Positions 1-6,880 of a stretch of 10,063 bases of DNA are shown here, piece after piece. The notes under the pieces were generated by a model. It saw only the letters and a list, made by a program, of their open reading frames with translations, did not search any database and was not told where the DNA came from. Positions within the stretch are counted from its first letter, which is position 1. The number at the start of each line of letters is the position of its first letter. The position numbers and the translations under genes were made by a program. This DNA comes from Promethearchaeota archaeon (lineage in GTDB: Archaea; Asgardarchaeota; Lokiarchaeia; Sigynarchaeales; SOKP01). The stretch covers positions 1-10,063 of the forward strand of contig JAGXNR010000094.1 in NCBI GenBank assembly GCA_019894875.1. Reading direction: 5' to 3'.

Positions 1-2
1 AA

Positions 3-1724
3 TATTATTATCTTCCTAATGAATATGAAGTTCCAGATAACGAAGGATTTGCTTACTGTGAAATTACAAAAACTGGTAGCTATTCATACGATTTAGAAGT
101 AGGCGCGGCAGTTACCCTTATTATCTGGGATAGTGACAAATCATTTATTAATGCCATAACAAGATTACTATCAGTTGTCAGAAAAATAATAGGTCTTCAA
201 TCGTTAGGAAGACAAATTTCTAGAGATCTTATTCGGGAAGGAATTAGCGTGCTTACATGGTTTTTAATTCATATAAATGACATATTTACAGGAGATGAAT
301 TATTCGTTCTAAACCCTATTACATGGCAGAAATTAAATATAACTCCAGTAAGTTATGATGTAACTAAGGAGTGGAAATTAACGGGTTCTGATTATGAAAT
401 TGATGATGATGATAAAATTGTAAATGATACTTATGCTACTTCTTTAACAGATTGGGAAATTAACGCTACAGATTGTCGAGATGAATATATGAAATGGCTA
501 TTAGACCCTATAGCACCAGGAATTTTACCCGAAACTATTTGGACTCAATTTTCTTTTGATTTGATTCAACTATGGATAAAAAATTTTGAAATTCATATCG
601 ATGTAGCCGAAATTCTTAACGCTGCTACAGGTGCTGCTGGATCTCCAGAACAAGCAATAGCGAGTGCTTTTGGGGGATGTGATATCGAGTTTTATTTATT
701 TACTCATCATTTAGCAGGAGCTTTCTTATATAATGATACAAATCCCACTGATGGTAAAATCTCTGCTGATTATGTAAATGTAACCAACAATATTGGTGAA
801 ACTGTGATGGATGAAGCAGGTGATCCTATGCAGGTTCCCGATCATTCTGAACTCAGTCATAGATTAATCTTAGGTACTGTTGGGAACTTTGTTTTTAATA
901 CACCTACACCTAGTGGAGTTGATAATAGTATTTCATGGGGAATCACATTAAACAATGTGAATATTTCCGCTGTTCCAATGTTTATTGATTTAGACTCATA
1001 TTTTAAAGGTCCAGAGGAAGAACTCGCATCTATTTACTTTGGTTTTACATTTGAACCGACTATAGATGAAGAATTTGGAGTTGCAAAAGGAATTGTTAAA
1101 TTAGATCAAGAATTCGCTCCTTGGAACGGAGGAACTGGACCTAATGCTTACATCCCCGGATTAGATTTAGCAATTATCTACGTATCAACTGTGTTGCATT
1201 TCCACTTAAATGTTGCAGTGGAAGGAATTCCAGATCGCCCAGAAGAGATTTTAGATCCAGAAGAGGATTATATTGAGGAAAGCCATGAATTAAAAGTTGG
1301 AAACTATATCGGTCAAAAAGCAAGTCAGAAATTAGATTTTGTCGATATTGCTGGACAATATTACCAATATGGTAATAATAAATCAACAGCACCTCAATTT
1401 GATGCAAGTACTAATGTTTTACCACTTGCTTTATGGAAATGGGAAATGGAAAGACATGACACATTTGATTTAGGAGATGGCACTGAATCAAAAACTTTTG
1501 CTTCAGATATTAGAGTGACAACTGAATTCAATGTAATGGTATACGCAGTCTGTTATCCTGAATTTAATGATACTGCGTTAGGGGTGTACCACGATCCGAC
1601 ATTCTCGGTCTATATGGTTTTCGAATCTGAAGGATTCTGGGCATTGATCGTATTGATTGCTGGTGTTGGATTAGTAGGTGTGGCTACAGTACTAATCACG
1701 AGAAGAAAGAATAGAAGGTTTTAA
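3..1724 (+). CDS. Large cell-surface protein with C-terminal membrane anchor, 5' partial, function unknown
   Basis: The reading frame is open to the left edge with no stop, so the gene begins outside the window; a GTG at 249 is only an internal codon of the same frame. About 573 residues are visible. Nearly all of them look extracellular: Asp/Glu- and aromatic-rich, beta-like, with a DDDD run, only four Cys (visible residues 19, 158, 226, 517) and eight N-x-S/T sequons (NDT, NAT, NVT, NIS and others), which fits a glycosylated archaeal surface protein. One hydrophobic segment lies at about residues 545-566, followed by the basic tail RRKNRRF. This predicts a single C-terminal membrane span with the bulk of the protein outside. 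A signal peptide would be in the missing N-terminus. I recognise no catalytic motif or named domain. It may be an S-layer-associated, adhesion or solute-binding protein, but the sequence does not decide. A T-rich tract follows at once, so the gene probably ends its own transcript. Confidence 0.85.
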   Translation, partial: YYYLPNEYEVPDNEGFAYCEITKTGSYSYDLEVGAAVTLIIWDSDKSFINAITRLLSVVRKIIGLQSLGRQISRDLIREGISVLTWFLIHINDIFTGDELFVLNPITWQKLNITPVSYDVTKEWKLTGSDYEIDDDDKIVNDTYATSLTDWEINATDCRDEYMKWLLDPIAPGILPETIWTQFSFDLIQLWIKNFEIHIDVAEILNAATGAAGSPEQAIASAFGGCDIEFYLFTHHLAGAFLYNDTNPTDGKISADYVNVTNNIGETVMDEAGDPMQVPDHSELSHRLILGTVGNFVFNTPTPSGVDNSISWGITLNNVNISAVPMFIDLDSYFKGPEEELASIYFGFTFEPTIDEEFGVAKGIVKLDQEFAPWNGGTGPNAYIPGLDLAIIYVSTVLHFHLNVAVEGIPDRPEEILDPEEDYIEESHELKVGNYIGQKASQKLDFVDIAGQYYQYGNNKSTAPQFDASTNVLPLALWKWEMERHDTFDLGDGTESKTFASDIRVTTEFNVMVYAVCYPEFNDTALGVYHDPTFSVYMVFESEGFWALIVLIAGVGLVGVATVLITRRKNRRF

Positions 1725-1732
1725 AATTAAAT

Positions 1733-1763
1733 ATTTGTTTTTTTTTATTTTTTTATTTTTTTA
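1733..1763 (+). terminator. T-rich archaeal-type terminator after the surface protein gene
   Basis: Starting about nine bases after the stop codon there are three runs of T (nine, seven and seven bases) separated only by single A residues, without a stable GC hairpin. Archaeal RNA polymerase terminates at such oligo-T tracts. The position between a stop codon and the next promoter fits. Inferred from sequence only. Confidence 0.6.
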
Positions 1764-1792
1764 CTTGATAAATTTTAAATTTTGAGATAACT

Positions 1793-1818
1793 AAGTCACA
1801 TAAAGTCACAAATATATT
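1793..1818 (+). promoter_or_regulatory. Promoter of the FadD-like gene: TATA-like box plus doubled AAGTCACA
   Basis: An AT-rich TATA-like element (AAATATATT, 1810-1818) is centred about 26 nt before the ATG, the distance expected for a leaderless archaeal transcript. Directly upstream and touching it, AAGTCACA occurs twice (1793-1800 and 1803-1810), ten bases apart, i.e. on the same helical face. The second copy sits where a BRE or an operator would lie. No good Shine-Dalgarno sequence precedes the ATG. The box is seen; regulation through the repeat is inference. Confidence 0.5.
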
Positions 1819-1839
1819 AACCTTTCAAGTGAATAAAAC

Positions 1840-3612
1840 ATGCAAGTAAATGTACCAGATCTTTTCAATGTGGATGAAAACAAGCGTTGGTTTAAAAAGT
1901 GGTGGCCTGAAGGAGTGCCATATAACACAATATTTGAAGAGAAAACATTAAATGAATTTTTAGATGAACAAGTAGAAAAATATAAGGACAGAAATTTTAT
2001 TTGGTTTTTAGATACATGGATTACATATCAGCAATTTCAGGATTATGTGAAATCATTTGCGACAGCATTAACAAATTTAGGAATTAAGAAAGGGGATGTT
2101 GTATCTTTACATCTTCCTAATTGCCCCCAGTATATAGTAGGATATTATGCTATTACAAGGATTGGTGCAATTGCGAGTGGTATTAACCCTACCTATCAAC
2201 CAATTGAAATTCTTCATCAATTTGAAATTATCAAGCCAAAAATGTTGATTGTCTTAGATTCACTATATGAGAAATTTATAAAACCAATTATAAATGAGGC
2301 AAATATCGAAATAGTTATCTATACTAATCTTACTGACCTTGCAAAGATTAAGGGAGTAAAAAAGGCAGTTGGTAAATTTTTAAAAAAAATTCCCTATGGA
2401 AAAGTTGATTTTCTTGATGCTCTAAAGTTTAATGATCTTATTAAAACAGAACCAGAAGAGATTGATGCAAAAATAGATGTCAAATCACAACCAGCAACAT
2501 ATATCATGACAGGTGGAACAACGGGACTACCTAAGGCAGCAGTATTGACGCATTTTAATGTTGTATCTAACGCAAAGCAATGTAAATTATGGTTAGGAGG
2601 AGAAAAACCAGGAATTGGAAATATAGGCATCCTTCCATTATTTCACAGTTTTGCACATACAGTAATAATGAATACATCCTTATCAATAGGGGGATGGATA
2701 ATGCTTTTTCCAACACCCCCTTCACAAGTTGAGTTATGTGAAACAATTGAAAGATTACCTTGTGAGGAGGGATTAATTTATGCAGGAACAGAAATGTTAT
2801 TTAAGAGATTAGCAGAATTAAGAAATATTAAGAGGAGATATCCTAGAGTTATGGGAAAGTTAACTCTCTGTATTTCAAGTGCGGGTCCATTACATAAACC
2901 AGTTCGTGATGCTTTTGTTAATAATACGGGGGGGAGAATTGTGGAAGGTTATGGATTATCAGAAGCCAGTCCTGCTGTAAGTGCGGGTAATTTATTTGGT
3001 GAAAGTCCTATTGGCAGCATCGGAATGCCCTTTCCTGGAACAGAATGGGGAATATGGCCTGTTGATGATTTTTTAAAAGGACCTATTTGTTTAGGTAATC
3101 CAGAAGATAGTAATTTTGGTATAGAACATAGTGGTGAGATCTGCATTGCAGGTCCACAAGTTATGAAGGAGTATCTTAACATCCCAGATGAGACACAAAT
3201 GATTCTTAACAAATTTGAAAATAAAATTTGGTTGTTAACAGGAGATATAGGGTTTATGAGTGAAGATGGTACAATAGAAATTAGAGATCGAAAGAAACAG
3301 ATTATTAAATGTAAAGGTTATTCCGTATTCCCTAAAGAAGTTGAAGAACTACTTCTAAAACATCCAGATATTCAGGAAGTAGCTGTCGCAGGGTTGCCTC
3401 ATGAGGAATATGGGGAAATTGTTAAAGCATGGGTCTCTATTAGTGAAGACTGTGATCTTTCCCCTCAATCTATCAAAGAATGGGCAGAAAAAAATATGGC
3501 AAGTTATAAATGCCCTTACTCAATCGCAATAATTGGGGAATTACCTAAAAATTATATCGGAAAGGTCCAAAGGAGAATATTACAAGAAGCAGATCCATTA
3601 TATCGGAAATAA
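1840..3612 (+). CDS. Long-chain fatty-acid--CoA ligase, FadD-type (AMP-forming)
   Basis: ANL-superfamily adenylating enzyme of 590 aa, predicted cytoplasmic. It activates a carboxylic acid with ATP to an acyl-AMP and transfers the acyl group to CoA. The family motifs occur in order: phosphate-binding loop TGGTTGLPK (residues 224-232, the TGG form seen in FadD), YGLSE (371-375), TGD (467-469, Asp binding the ribose), RDRKKQIIKCKG (from 482, the hinge region and start of the C-terminal lid), and PKNYIGKVQRR near the end with the likely catalytic Lys575. Nothing is missing, and length and motif spacing are normal for the family. The ATG is supported by a TATA-like box about 26 nt upstream. A medium-chain or aromatic acyl substrate cannot be excluded, because specificity in this family is not readable from motifs. 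The gene is separated from its neighbours by a terminator-like tract on each side, so it is probably transcribed alone. A second acyl-CoA ligase of another subfamily lies at the right end of the window. Confidence 0.93.
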   Translation: MQVNVPDLFNVDENKRWFKKWWPEGVPYNTIFEEKTLNEFLDEQVEKYKDRNFIWFLDTWITYQQFQDYVKSFATALTNLGIKKGDVVSLHLPNCPQYIVGYYAITRIGAIASGINPTYQPIEILHQFEIIKPKMLIVLDSLYEKFIKPIINEANIEIVIYTNLTDLAKIKGVKKAVGKFLKKIPYGKVDFLDALKFNDLIKTEPEEIDAKIDVKSQPATYIMTGGTTGLPKAAVLTHFNVVSNAKQCKLWLGGEKPGIGNIGILPLFHSFAHTVIMNTSLSIGGWIMLFPTPPSQVELCETIERLPCEEGLIYAGTEMLFKRLAELRNIKRRYPRVMGKLTLCISSAGPLHKPVRDAFVNNTGGRIVEGYGLSEASPAVSAGNLFGESPIGSIGMPFPGTEWGIWPVDDFLKGPICLGNPEDSNFGIEHSGEICIAGPQVMKEYLNIPDETQMILNKFENKIWLLTGDIGFMSEDGTIEIRDRKKQIIKCKGYSVFPKEVEELLLKHPDIQEVAVAGLPHEEYGEIVKAWVSISEDCDLSPQSIKEWAEKNMASYKCPYSIAIIGELPKNYIGKVQRRILQEADPLYRK

Positions 3613-3614
3613 GG

Positions 3615-3642
3615 TTTTTATACAATAGTGTTATTATTTTTT
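3615..3642 (+). terminator. T-rich terminator candidate after the FadD-like gene
   Basis: Two oligo-T runs (T5 at 3615-3619 and T6 at 3637-3642) lie within 30 bases of the stop codon. This fits archaeal T-tract termination, but such runs are common in DNA this AT-rich. Confidence 0.4.
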
Positions 3643-3754
3643 ATTATTACATTAATCCACATAATAAAATCTTAATTTCAAAATATTTGATAATATCGGT
3701 TGTCACTCATCAAAACATAAATATATATGTAAGTTCTAATATAGTCGAACATAA

Positions 3755-3798
3755 ATTATTATTAAGAAGTATTATTTTTTTTAATAATGTATAAAAAG
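3755..3798 (+). promoter_or_regulatory. Promoter region of the winged-helix gene with AT-rich inverted repeat
   Basis: A TATA-like element GTATAAAAAG (3789-3798) would place transcription start about 14 nt before the TTG start codon. Directly upstream is an inverted repeat, ATTATTAA (3758-3765) and TTAATAAT (3781-3788), with a 15-base spacer. Operators of autoregulated archaeal winged-helix proteins often sit next to TATA in this way, but the repeat is pure A/T and could be chance. Confidence 0.3.
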
Positions 3799-3832
3799 TA
3801 AAAATAAAAATACACTTAGAGAAAAAATTAAT

Positions 3833-4771
3833 TTGTCTGAAAATTCCAAGATAAAAGAATTTAATATCGAAAATCGTCAGTTTGAAAGTATTCAGATAAA
3901 AGATTCTGAACTTTCAATGATAGACGAGGTAATTCAAGATTTTGCTCCGGAAATCGCATTTTTATATCACATTAGAGAGGATGAATCAGAAGAACAACAA
4001 ATTAAAACCGGTAGGCTTCATGAAAATAGAATTTTAGGAATAATCTTAAAATTTTATTTAGAAGGAAAAAAGAAGGTTACAACCGGGGAAGTAGAAAGTG
4101 AGTATAAAAAGTACTTTAAAGAAATTGCTCGTTCTACAATTTCAACCTATTTAAACATGCTTAAAAAAGAATCGACCTTATATAAAGAAAGAGAAGGGAG
4201 AGTTGTCTATTATATTTTTTATGAGGATCCCCCAATAGGTATCGAACCTTTTTGGTTTACTAGAATATTTTGTATTGTTCCTTCATATTTTGAGAGAGCA
4301 TTGTATTATGCTGATCTATACTTAACTGCACAAAAGTATGTTGAACAATATATTAAAAAGTTTCACAGCGGAGAGAAAAAAATACTACTCAGAAATTTTA
4401 AATTTCTAATAGGAATTATTATTCTAAATATATTTAAAAATCGGAGTTCTAAATGCGTTCTCTGCCAATTTAGCAAACGAGAAATGTATGGGAAGTTAGA
4501 AGAAATGATAAGAGTTGCAGTTAAAGATAGATCTGATGTATTATCTGACAACATACAAGATGAATTATCACAGAAGTATGCTGAAATTCCTATGTTTAAT
4601 GGAATCTATATTAGGGGAGAAAAAAAGGAGGAGAATGTTGCTGAAACTATTTTAAAATTCGCTGATGATAACAAAAAAGATTTAGAATTTCAAATTATGG
4701 TTTCTAGCAGAAGAACTTCTTTAAGATTAAAGCAAAAAGAAGTATTAGAAAATGAGAATGCAGATATGTAA
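3833..4771 (+). CDS. Winged-helix DNA-binding protein, probable transcription regulator
   Basis: Protein of 312 aa. Residues about 60-131 read as a winged helix: a first helix (around LHENRILGIILKFYLEG), a second helix (TTGEVESEYKKYF, 83-95), a recognition-type helix (ARSTISTYLNMLKKE, 99-113), then a two-strand wing ending in GRVVYYIFYED. The N-terminal 55 residues are acidic. The C-terminal half (about 140-312) matches no family I know: it has an aromatic stretch (FWFTRIFCIVPSYF), a hydrophobic segment FLIGIIILNIF (191-201), one CxxC pair (Cys208, Cys211) and a charged tail. One CxxC is not enough for a zinc site unless the protein dimerises. The start is taken as TTG, the first start-type codon after the upstream in-frame stop; the internal ATG at 3917 is an alternative and keeps the whole winged helix. 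It follows the FadD-like gene on the same strand, so control of that gene is possible but unproven. Confidence 0.8.
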   Translation: MSENSKIKEFNIENRQFESIQIKDSELSMIDEVIQDFAPEIAFLYHIREDESEEQQIKTGRLHENRILGIILKFYLEGKKKVTTGEVESEYKKYFKEIARSTISTYLNMLKKESTLYKEREGRVVYYIFYEDPPIGIEPFWFTRIFCIVPSYFERALYYADLYLTAQKYVEQYIKKFHSGEKKILLRNFKFLIGIIILNIFKNRSSKCVLCQFSKREMYGKLEEMIRVAVKDRSDVLSDNIQDELSQKYAEIPMFNGIYIRGEKKEENVAETILKFADDNKKDLEFQIMVSSRRTSLRLKQKEVLENENADM

Positions 4772-4828
4772 TTAGAATTTTCTTATTTCCCTAAAATCTA
4801 CTTTTCTAAGATATTTATACTATTTTTA
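4772..4828. terminator. Convergent intergenic spacer, likely shared termination region
   Basis: The winged-helix gene and the GTPase gene end tail to tail with 57 bases between them. For the plus strand there are T-rich pieces (ATTTTCTTATTT after the stop, then a T5 run near the far end). For the minus strand no T run longer than four is seen, so termination there is less clear. No strong hairpin. Confidence 0.3.
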
Positions 4829-5362
4829 TTAAATCAATTTTGATCTTTGCATCATTATACTCGTTAGTGCATCAAAAGTTTGTTCAACATTTTCCCCCGT
4901 TTTAGAGCTACATTCTATAAATCCATCTACACCTCTTGATTTTGCAATATTGATGCCTTCCTCTCCAGTAACTTCCCGATCATCTATGAGATCTGCTTTT
5001 CCTCCAACCACTATAATAGGGAATGTATCTTGTTCGGTTTTTATTTCTCTTCTTATTACCAGTAGCCAATCATCAATATGGGCTAAGGAAGAGTAGTTAG
5101 ATACGTCGTACATGAATAGCGCCCCATTAGCACCTCGAACATAAGTAGGTAGTAAAAATCTAAATCTTTCTTCCCCTCCAAAATCCCATATTTGAAGTTT
5201 AACCTTCTTTTCATTAATTTCCAAGCTTTTCACCTCAAAGTCGACCCCAATGGTCATTTTCGTATCAGATTTGAATAAGTTAGTGAGAAATCTCTGAGTC
5301 AACGTGGTTTTACCACATCCTGCATCTCCGAAGATTACCACCTTATATGTAGCGTCGTAAAT
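4829..5362 (-). CDS. Ras/Rab-like small GTPase (Asgard type), best read from an ATT start
   Basis: A single G domain of 177 aa if started at ATT 5362; a GTG start at 5341 would give 170 aa. With the longer start, motifs in order are: P-loop GDAGCGKTT (from residue 12, Lys18), switch-I Thr37 in TIGVDF, WDFGGEE (Asp60; the position of Ras Gln61 is Glu), GGKAD (120-124) where NKxD is usual, and ECSSK (150-154) for the SAK motif. The protein ends in RSKLI with no C-terminal Cys, so no prenyl anchor is encoded. The start matters: the GTG start cuts into the first beta strand, whereas the upstream in-frame codons encode YDATYK, giving the normal YKVVIFGD entry. An in-frame TGA lies just above, leaving no ATG, GTG or TTG upstream of 5341. 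A Shine-Dalgarno sequence AAGGTGA sits six bases before the ATT. Asgard genomes carry many such GTPases, thought to act in membrane or cytoskeletal signalling; this one's partner is unknown. It is monocistronic here, convergent to the winged-helix gene. Confidence 0.92.
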   Translation of the reverse strand: MYDATYKVVIFGDAGCGKTTLTQRFLTNLFKSDTKMTIGVDFEVKSLEINEKKVKLQIWDFGGEERFRFLLPTYVRGANGALFMYDVSNYSSLAHIDDWLLVIRREIKTEQDTFPIIVVGGKADLIDDREVTGEEGINIAKSRGVDGFIECSSKTGENVEQTFDALTSIMMQRSKLI

Positions 5363-5368
5363 CGTTAA

Positions 5369-5375
5369 TCACCTT
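5369..5375 (-). promoter_or_regulatory. Ribosome binding site AAGGTGA that supports the ATT start of the GTPase
   Basis: On the minus strand AAGGTGA contains AGGTGA, a six-base complement to the usual archaeal 16S 3' end. It ends six bases before the ATT at 5362, the ideal distance. It is 27 bases from the GTG at 5341, too far to serve that codon. It is the clearest Shine-Dalgarno sequence I see before any gene of the window. Confidence 0.55.
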
Positions 5376-5410
5376 AACCTATTTCTTGAAAATTAAAGGA
5401 TTCTTTCCTA

Positions 5411-5419
5411 CTTTATACC
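5411..5419 (-). promoter_or_regulatory. TATA box of the small GTPase gene
   Basis: GGTATAAAG on the minus strand. With the usual archaeal offset of about 26 nt, transcription would begin near 5389 and give a leader of roughly 27 nt containing the Shine-Dalgarno sequence. This agrees with a leadered, ATT-initiated message. Confidence 0.45.
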
Positions 5420-5927
5420 AGGATTTTGGATTTTTATTATTATTTTTTTATTATTCTGATAATTGGTACTTGTTATAAATCTTGTAGAAATTAACCTTAA
5501 TAATATTTTATAATAATGATGAAGTATTAAATTTGGTTTCTATAATAAATATATTGTTATTTAAATAAATAAATGTAGTTTAGTGGATTTTACTAAAGAT
5601 GGTGCTTTTTACCATAAGATTCATCCCTCATATATACTAATTAAACACCACTATATTATTTTAAATCAGAAGATTTATGACAAAAGAAGTAAATTCGTCT
5701 TAATTTTTTACAAATAAAATATTTTTGGGTCAGATATTCATTAAAAAGTTTGAAAAGGATAGATTTTATCCCAAAGGATTAATTCCATGGAAGGAATCAA
5801 AGAGTTCCAGAATCTTATACTTCGCTTTGAATCTTTAACATTTTCCAAATCATAGATGAAATATGTGATGATGTTTTCTCCCAAGATTAAGAATAGAATT
5901 TATTATTGATAACTTATTTAACTTCCC
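5420..5927. other. Long intergenic stretch without a confident gene; possible gene remnant at its right end
   Basis: Very AT-rich. No tRNA, rRNA, CRISPR or confident coding region is seen. There is a six-base-stem hairpin or palindrome TAAATC-AGAA-GATTTA (5662-5677), a weak hairpin ATGGT/ACCAT (5599-5615) and a ten-base palindrome TTCCATGGAA (5783-5792). From about 5704 to 5909 the three plus-strand frames carry protein-like pieces one after another: frame one to a stop at 5836, an ATG frame 5787-5855 ending in TAG, a third frame to 5890, and the ATG frame again up to TGA at 5907. This could be a decayed gene or chance. A 22-codon ORF (5787-5855, with AAAGGAT eight bases before its ATG) could also be a small peptide gene, but I would not annotate it as one. 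Confidence 0.35.
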
Positions 5928-5936
5928 TAATATAAC
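5928..5936 (+). promoter_or_regulatory. TATA-like box of the QueG-like gene
   Basis: TAATATAAC is centred about 30 nt before the ATG. With the archaeal offset, transcription would start within a few bases of the start codon, i.e. an almost leaderless message. No Shine-Dalgarno sequence is visible before the ATG, which supports that reading. Confidence 0.4.
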
Positions 5937-5961
5937 CTACTTCTAAAATTGGTTTTTAATT

Positions 5962-6624
5962 ATGCAAAGAGATCAATTACTCACTGAAGAAATTAAAAAT
6001 TACTGTAAAAAAATAGGGGTTGATGTAGTAGGATTTGCCGATCCAACTCTGTTTGAACGTTATCCAGAAGAAAATCGACCCCAAGCGTATCTAAATAACG
6101 TCAAGACCGTAATCATAATTGGATTTCATTTATATGATCTTGTGCTCGATGCTTGGAATTATTATACTAAAGAAAAAAAAAGAAGTTATCAATTTGCAGA
6201 ATCTCTGATTAAAAATTTTTGCTATAACATAAAAGGTAATTTAGCAAAACTTGGGTTTGAGTCTGTTGTTATCCCTTATCACCCCGGTTTATTTTTAAAA
6301 GATTCAGCAGCCTTAGCAGGAATTGGTCCGATTGGAAAAAATAATTTATTAATAACTCCAAATTATGGATCTCAAATAAGGTTGGGGGCAATCGTCACAA
6401 ATGCTCCCCTAATTTGTGGAGAACCAATTCATGAGAGCGAATATTGTAAGGAGTGTGATATTTGCCTGAAAGCTTGTCCTGCAAATGCTTTTGTTGATGG
6501 AAAATATACAAAAGCGATTTGTAATGAATGGGCAATCTCGAATTGGAAGCATTTATCAACACATACTGTAATCTGGTGTAATGCTTGTATAGAAGAATGC
6601 CCTATTACAAAGAAAAATAAATAA
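5962..6624 (+). CDS. QueG-like (COG1600-type) double [4Fe-4S] corrinoid-family protein, minimal form
   Basis: A soluble protein of 220 aa with the fold signature shared by epoxyqueuosine reductase (QueG) and reductive dehalogenases. The N-terminus (KKIGVDVVGFAD, 16-27) is the usual opening. The central part DSAALAGIGPIGKNNLLITPNYGSQIRLGAIVTN is recognisable at 114-147, the cobalamin-side segment of the family. Then come two ferredoxin-like clusters: Cys162, 165, 168, 172 (CxxCxxCxxxCP) and Cys187, 206, 209, 213 (C-x18-CxxCxxxCP). All eight Cys are present, so two [4Fe-4S] clusters are expected. It stops right after the second cluster and lacks the C-terminal HEAT-like tRNA-binding part of QueG. 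By eye the catalytic Asp of QueG (D-S/T-x-P) is replaced by Tyr106 in the segment IPYHPG. Archaea do not normally make queuosine, so tRNA reduction is unlikely. A redox or B12-dependent reductase role on an unknown substrate is inference. The next gene downstream on the same strand belongs to the same superfamily. Confidence 0.85.
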   Translation: MQRDQLLTEEIKNYCKKIGVDVVGFADPTLFERYPEENRPQAYLNNVKTVIIIGFHLYDLVLDAWNYYTKEKKRSYQFAESLIKNFCYNIKGNLAKLGFESVVIPYHPGLFLKDSAALAGIGPIGKNNLLITPNYGSQIRLGAIVTNAPLICGEPIHESEYCKECDICLKACPANAFVDGKYTKAICNEWAISNWKHLSTHTVIWCNACIEECPITKKNK

Positions 6625-6880
6625 GAACACTAAGTAGATAAAGTTTTGATATTCAATATTCTCTAAGCTCTTATATTGGATTTGAACTATAACAAGTACT
6701 GGAAATAATTATGTATGAGAAAATATCATAGAAATATATAACATTCCTTTACTCATTTCATAAAGCAAATTTAGTATTTTTAGTGATTATTATCAGATAC
6801 TTATTTTTCCTCATCACAAACTTTTATTTTTTAGGAGTTAATTATTACATAAGAACACTAATAGGAAAAATGTATTAGAT
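6625..6880 (+). other. Spacer between the two corrinoid-family genes with a 13-base direct repeat
   Basis: These 256 bases hold no gene. ATAAGAACACTAA occurs at 6621-6633, overlapping the stop of the first gene, and again at 6849-6861, 20 bases before the next ATG. A T-rich piece (6822-6832) may end the first transcript. A weak TATA-like TAATTATTA (6839-6847) lies about 38 nt before the RdhA-like start. The spacing argues against simple translational coupling; separate promoters are more likely. Confidence 0.3.

Noticed and set aside
249..1724. GTG at 249 as the start of the first gene
   Set aside because: The frame stays open and protein-like all the way to base 3 with no stop, so the GTG is an internal Val codon and the gene is 5' truncated.
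5516..5522. ATGATGA as a C box of a C/D guide RNA, and likewise GTGATGA at 5865-5871
   Set aside because: No CTGA D box follows at a suitable distance in either case, and there are no C'/D' boxes or terminal stem.
5787..5909. Small ORF with an in-frame TAG read through as pyrrolysine
   Set aside because: The stretch is short and low in information, with no pyrrolysine machinery visible in the window; a decayed gene or chance explains it as well.
5466..6699. 12-base inverted repeat (GTACTTGTTATA at 5466-5477 and its complement at 6688-6699) flanking the QueG-like gene as element ends
   Set aside because: In 10 kb of very AT-rich DNA many 12-base matches are expected by chance; there is no transposase or target-site duplication, and the flanks do not extend the match.
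6711..6731. Short ATG-TAT-GAG ORF resembling the start of the RdhA-like gene (also ATG-TAT-GAA) as a duplicated start
   Set aside because: It ends after six codons and the similarity covers only three codons; there is no further shared sequence.
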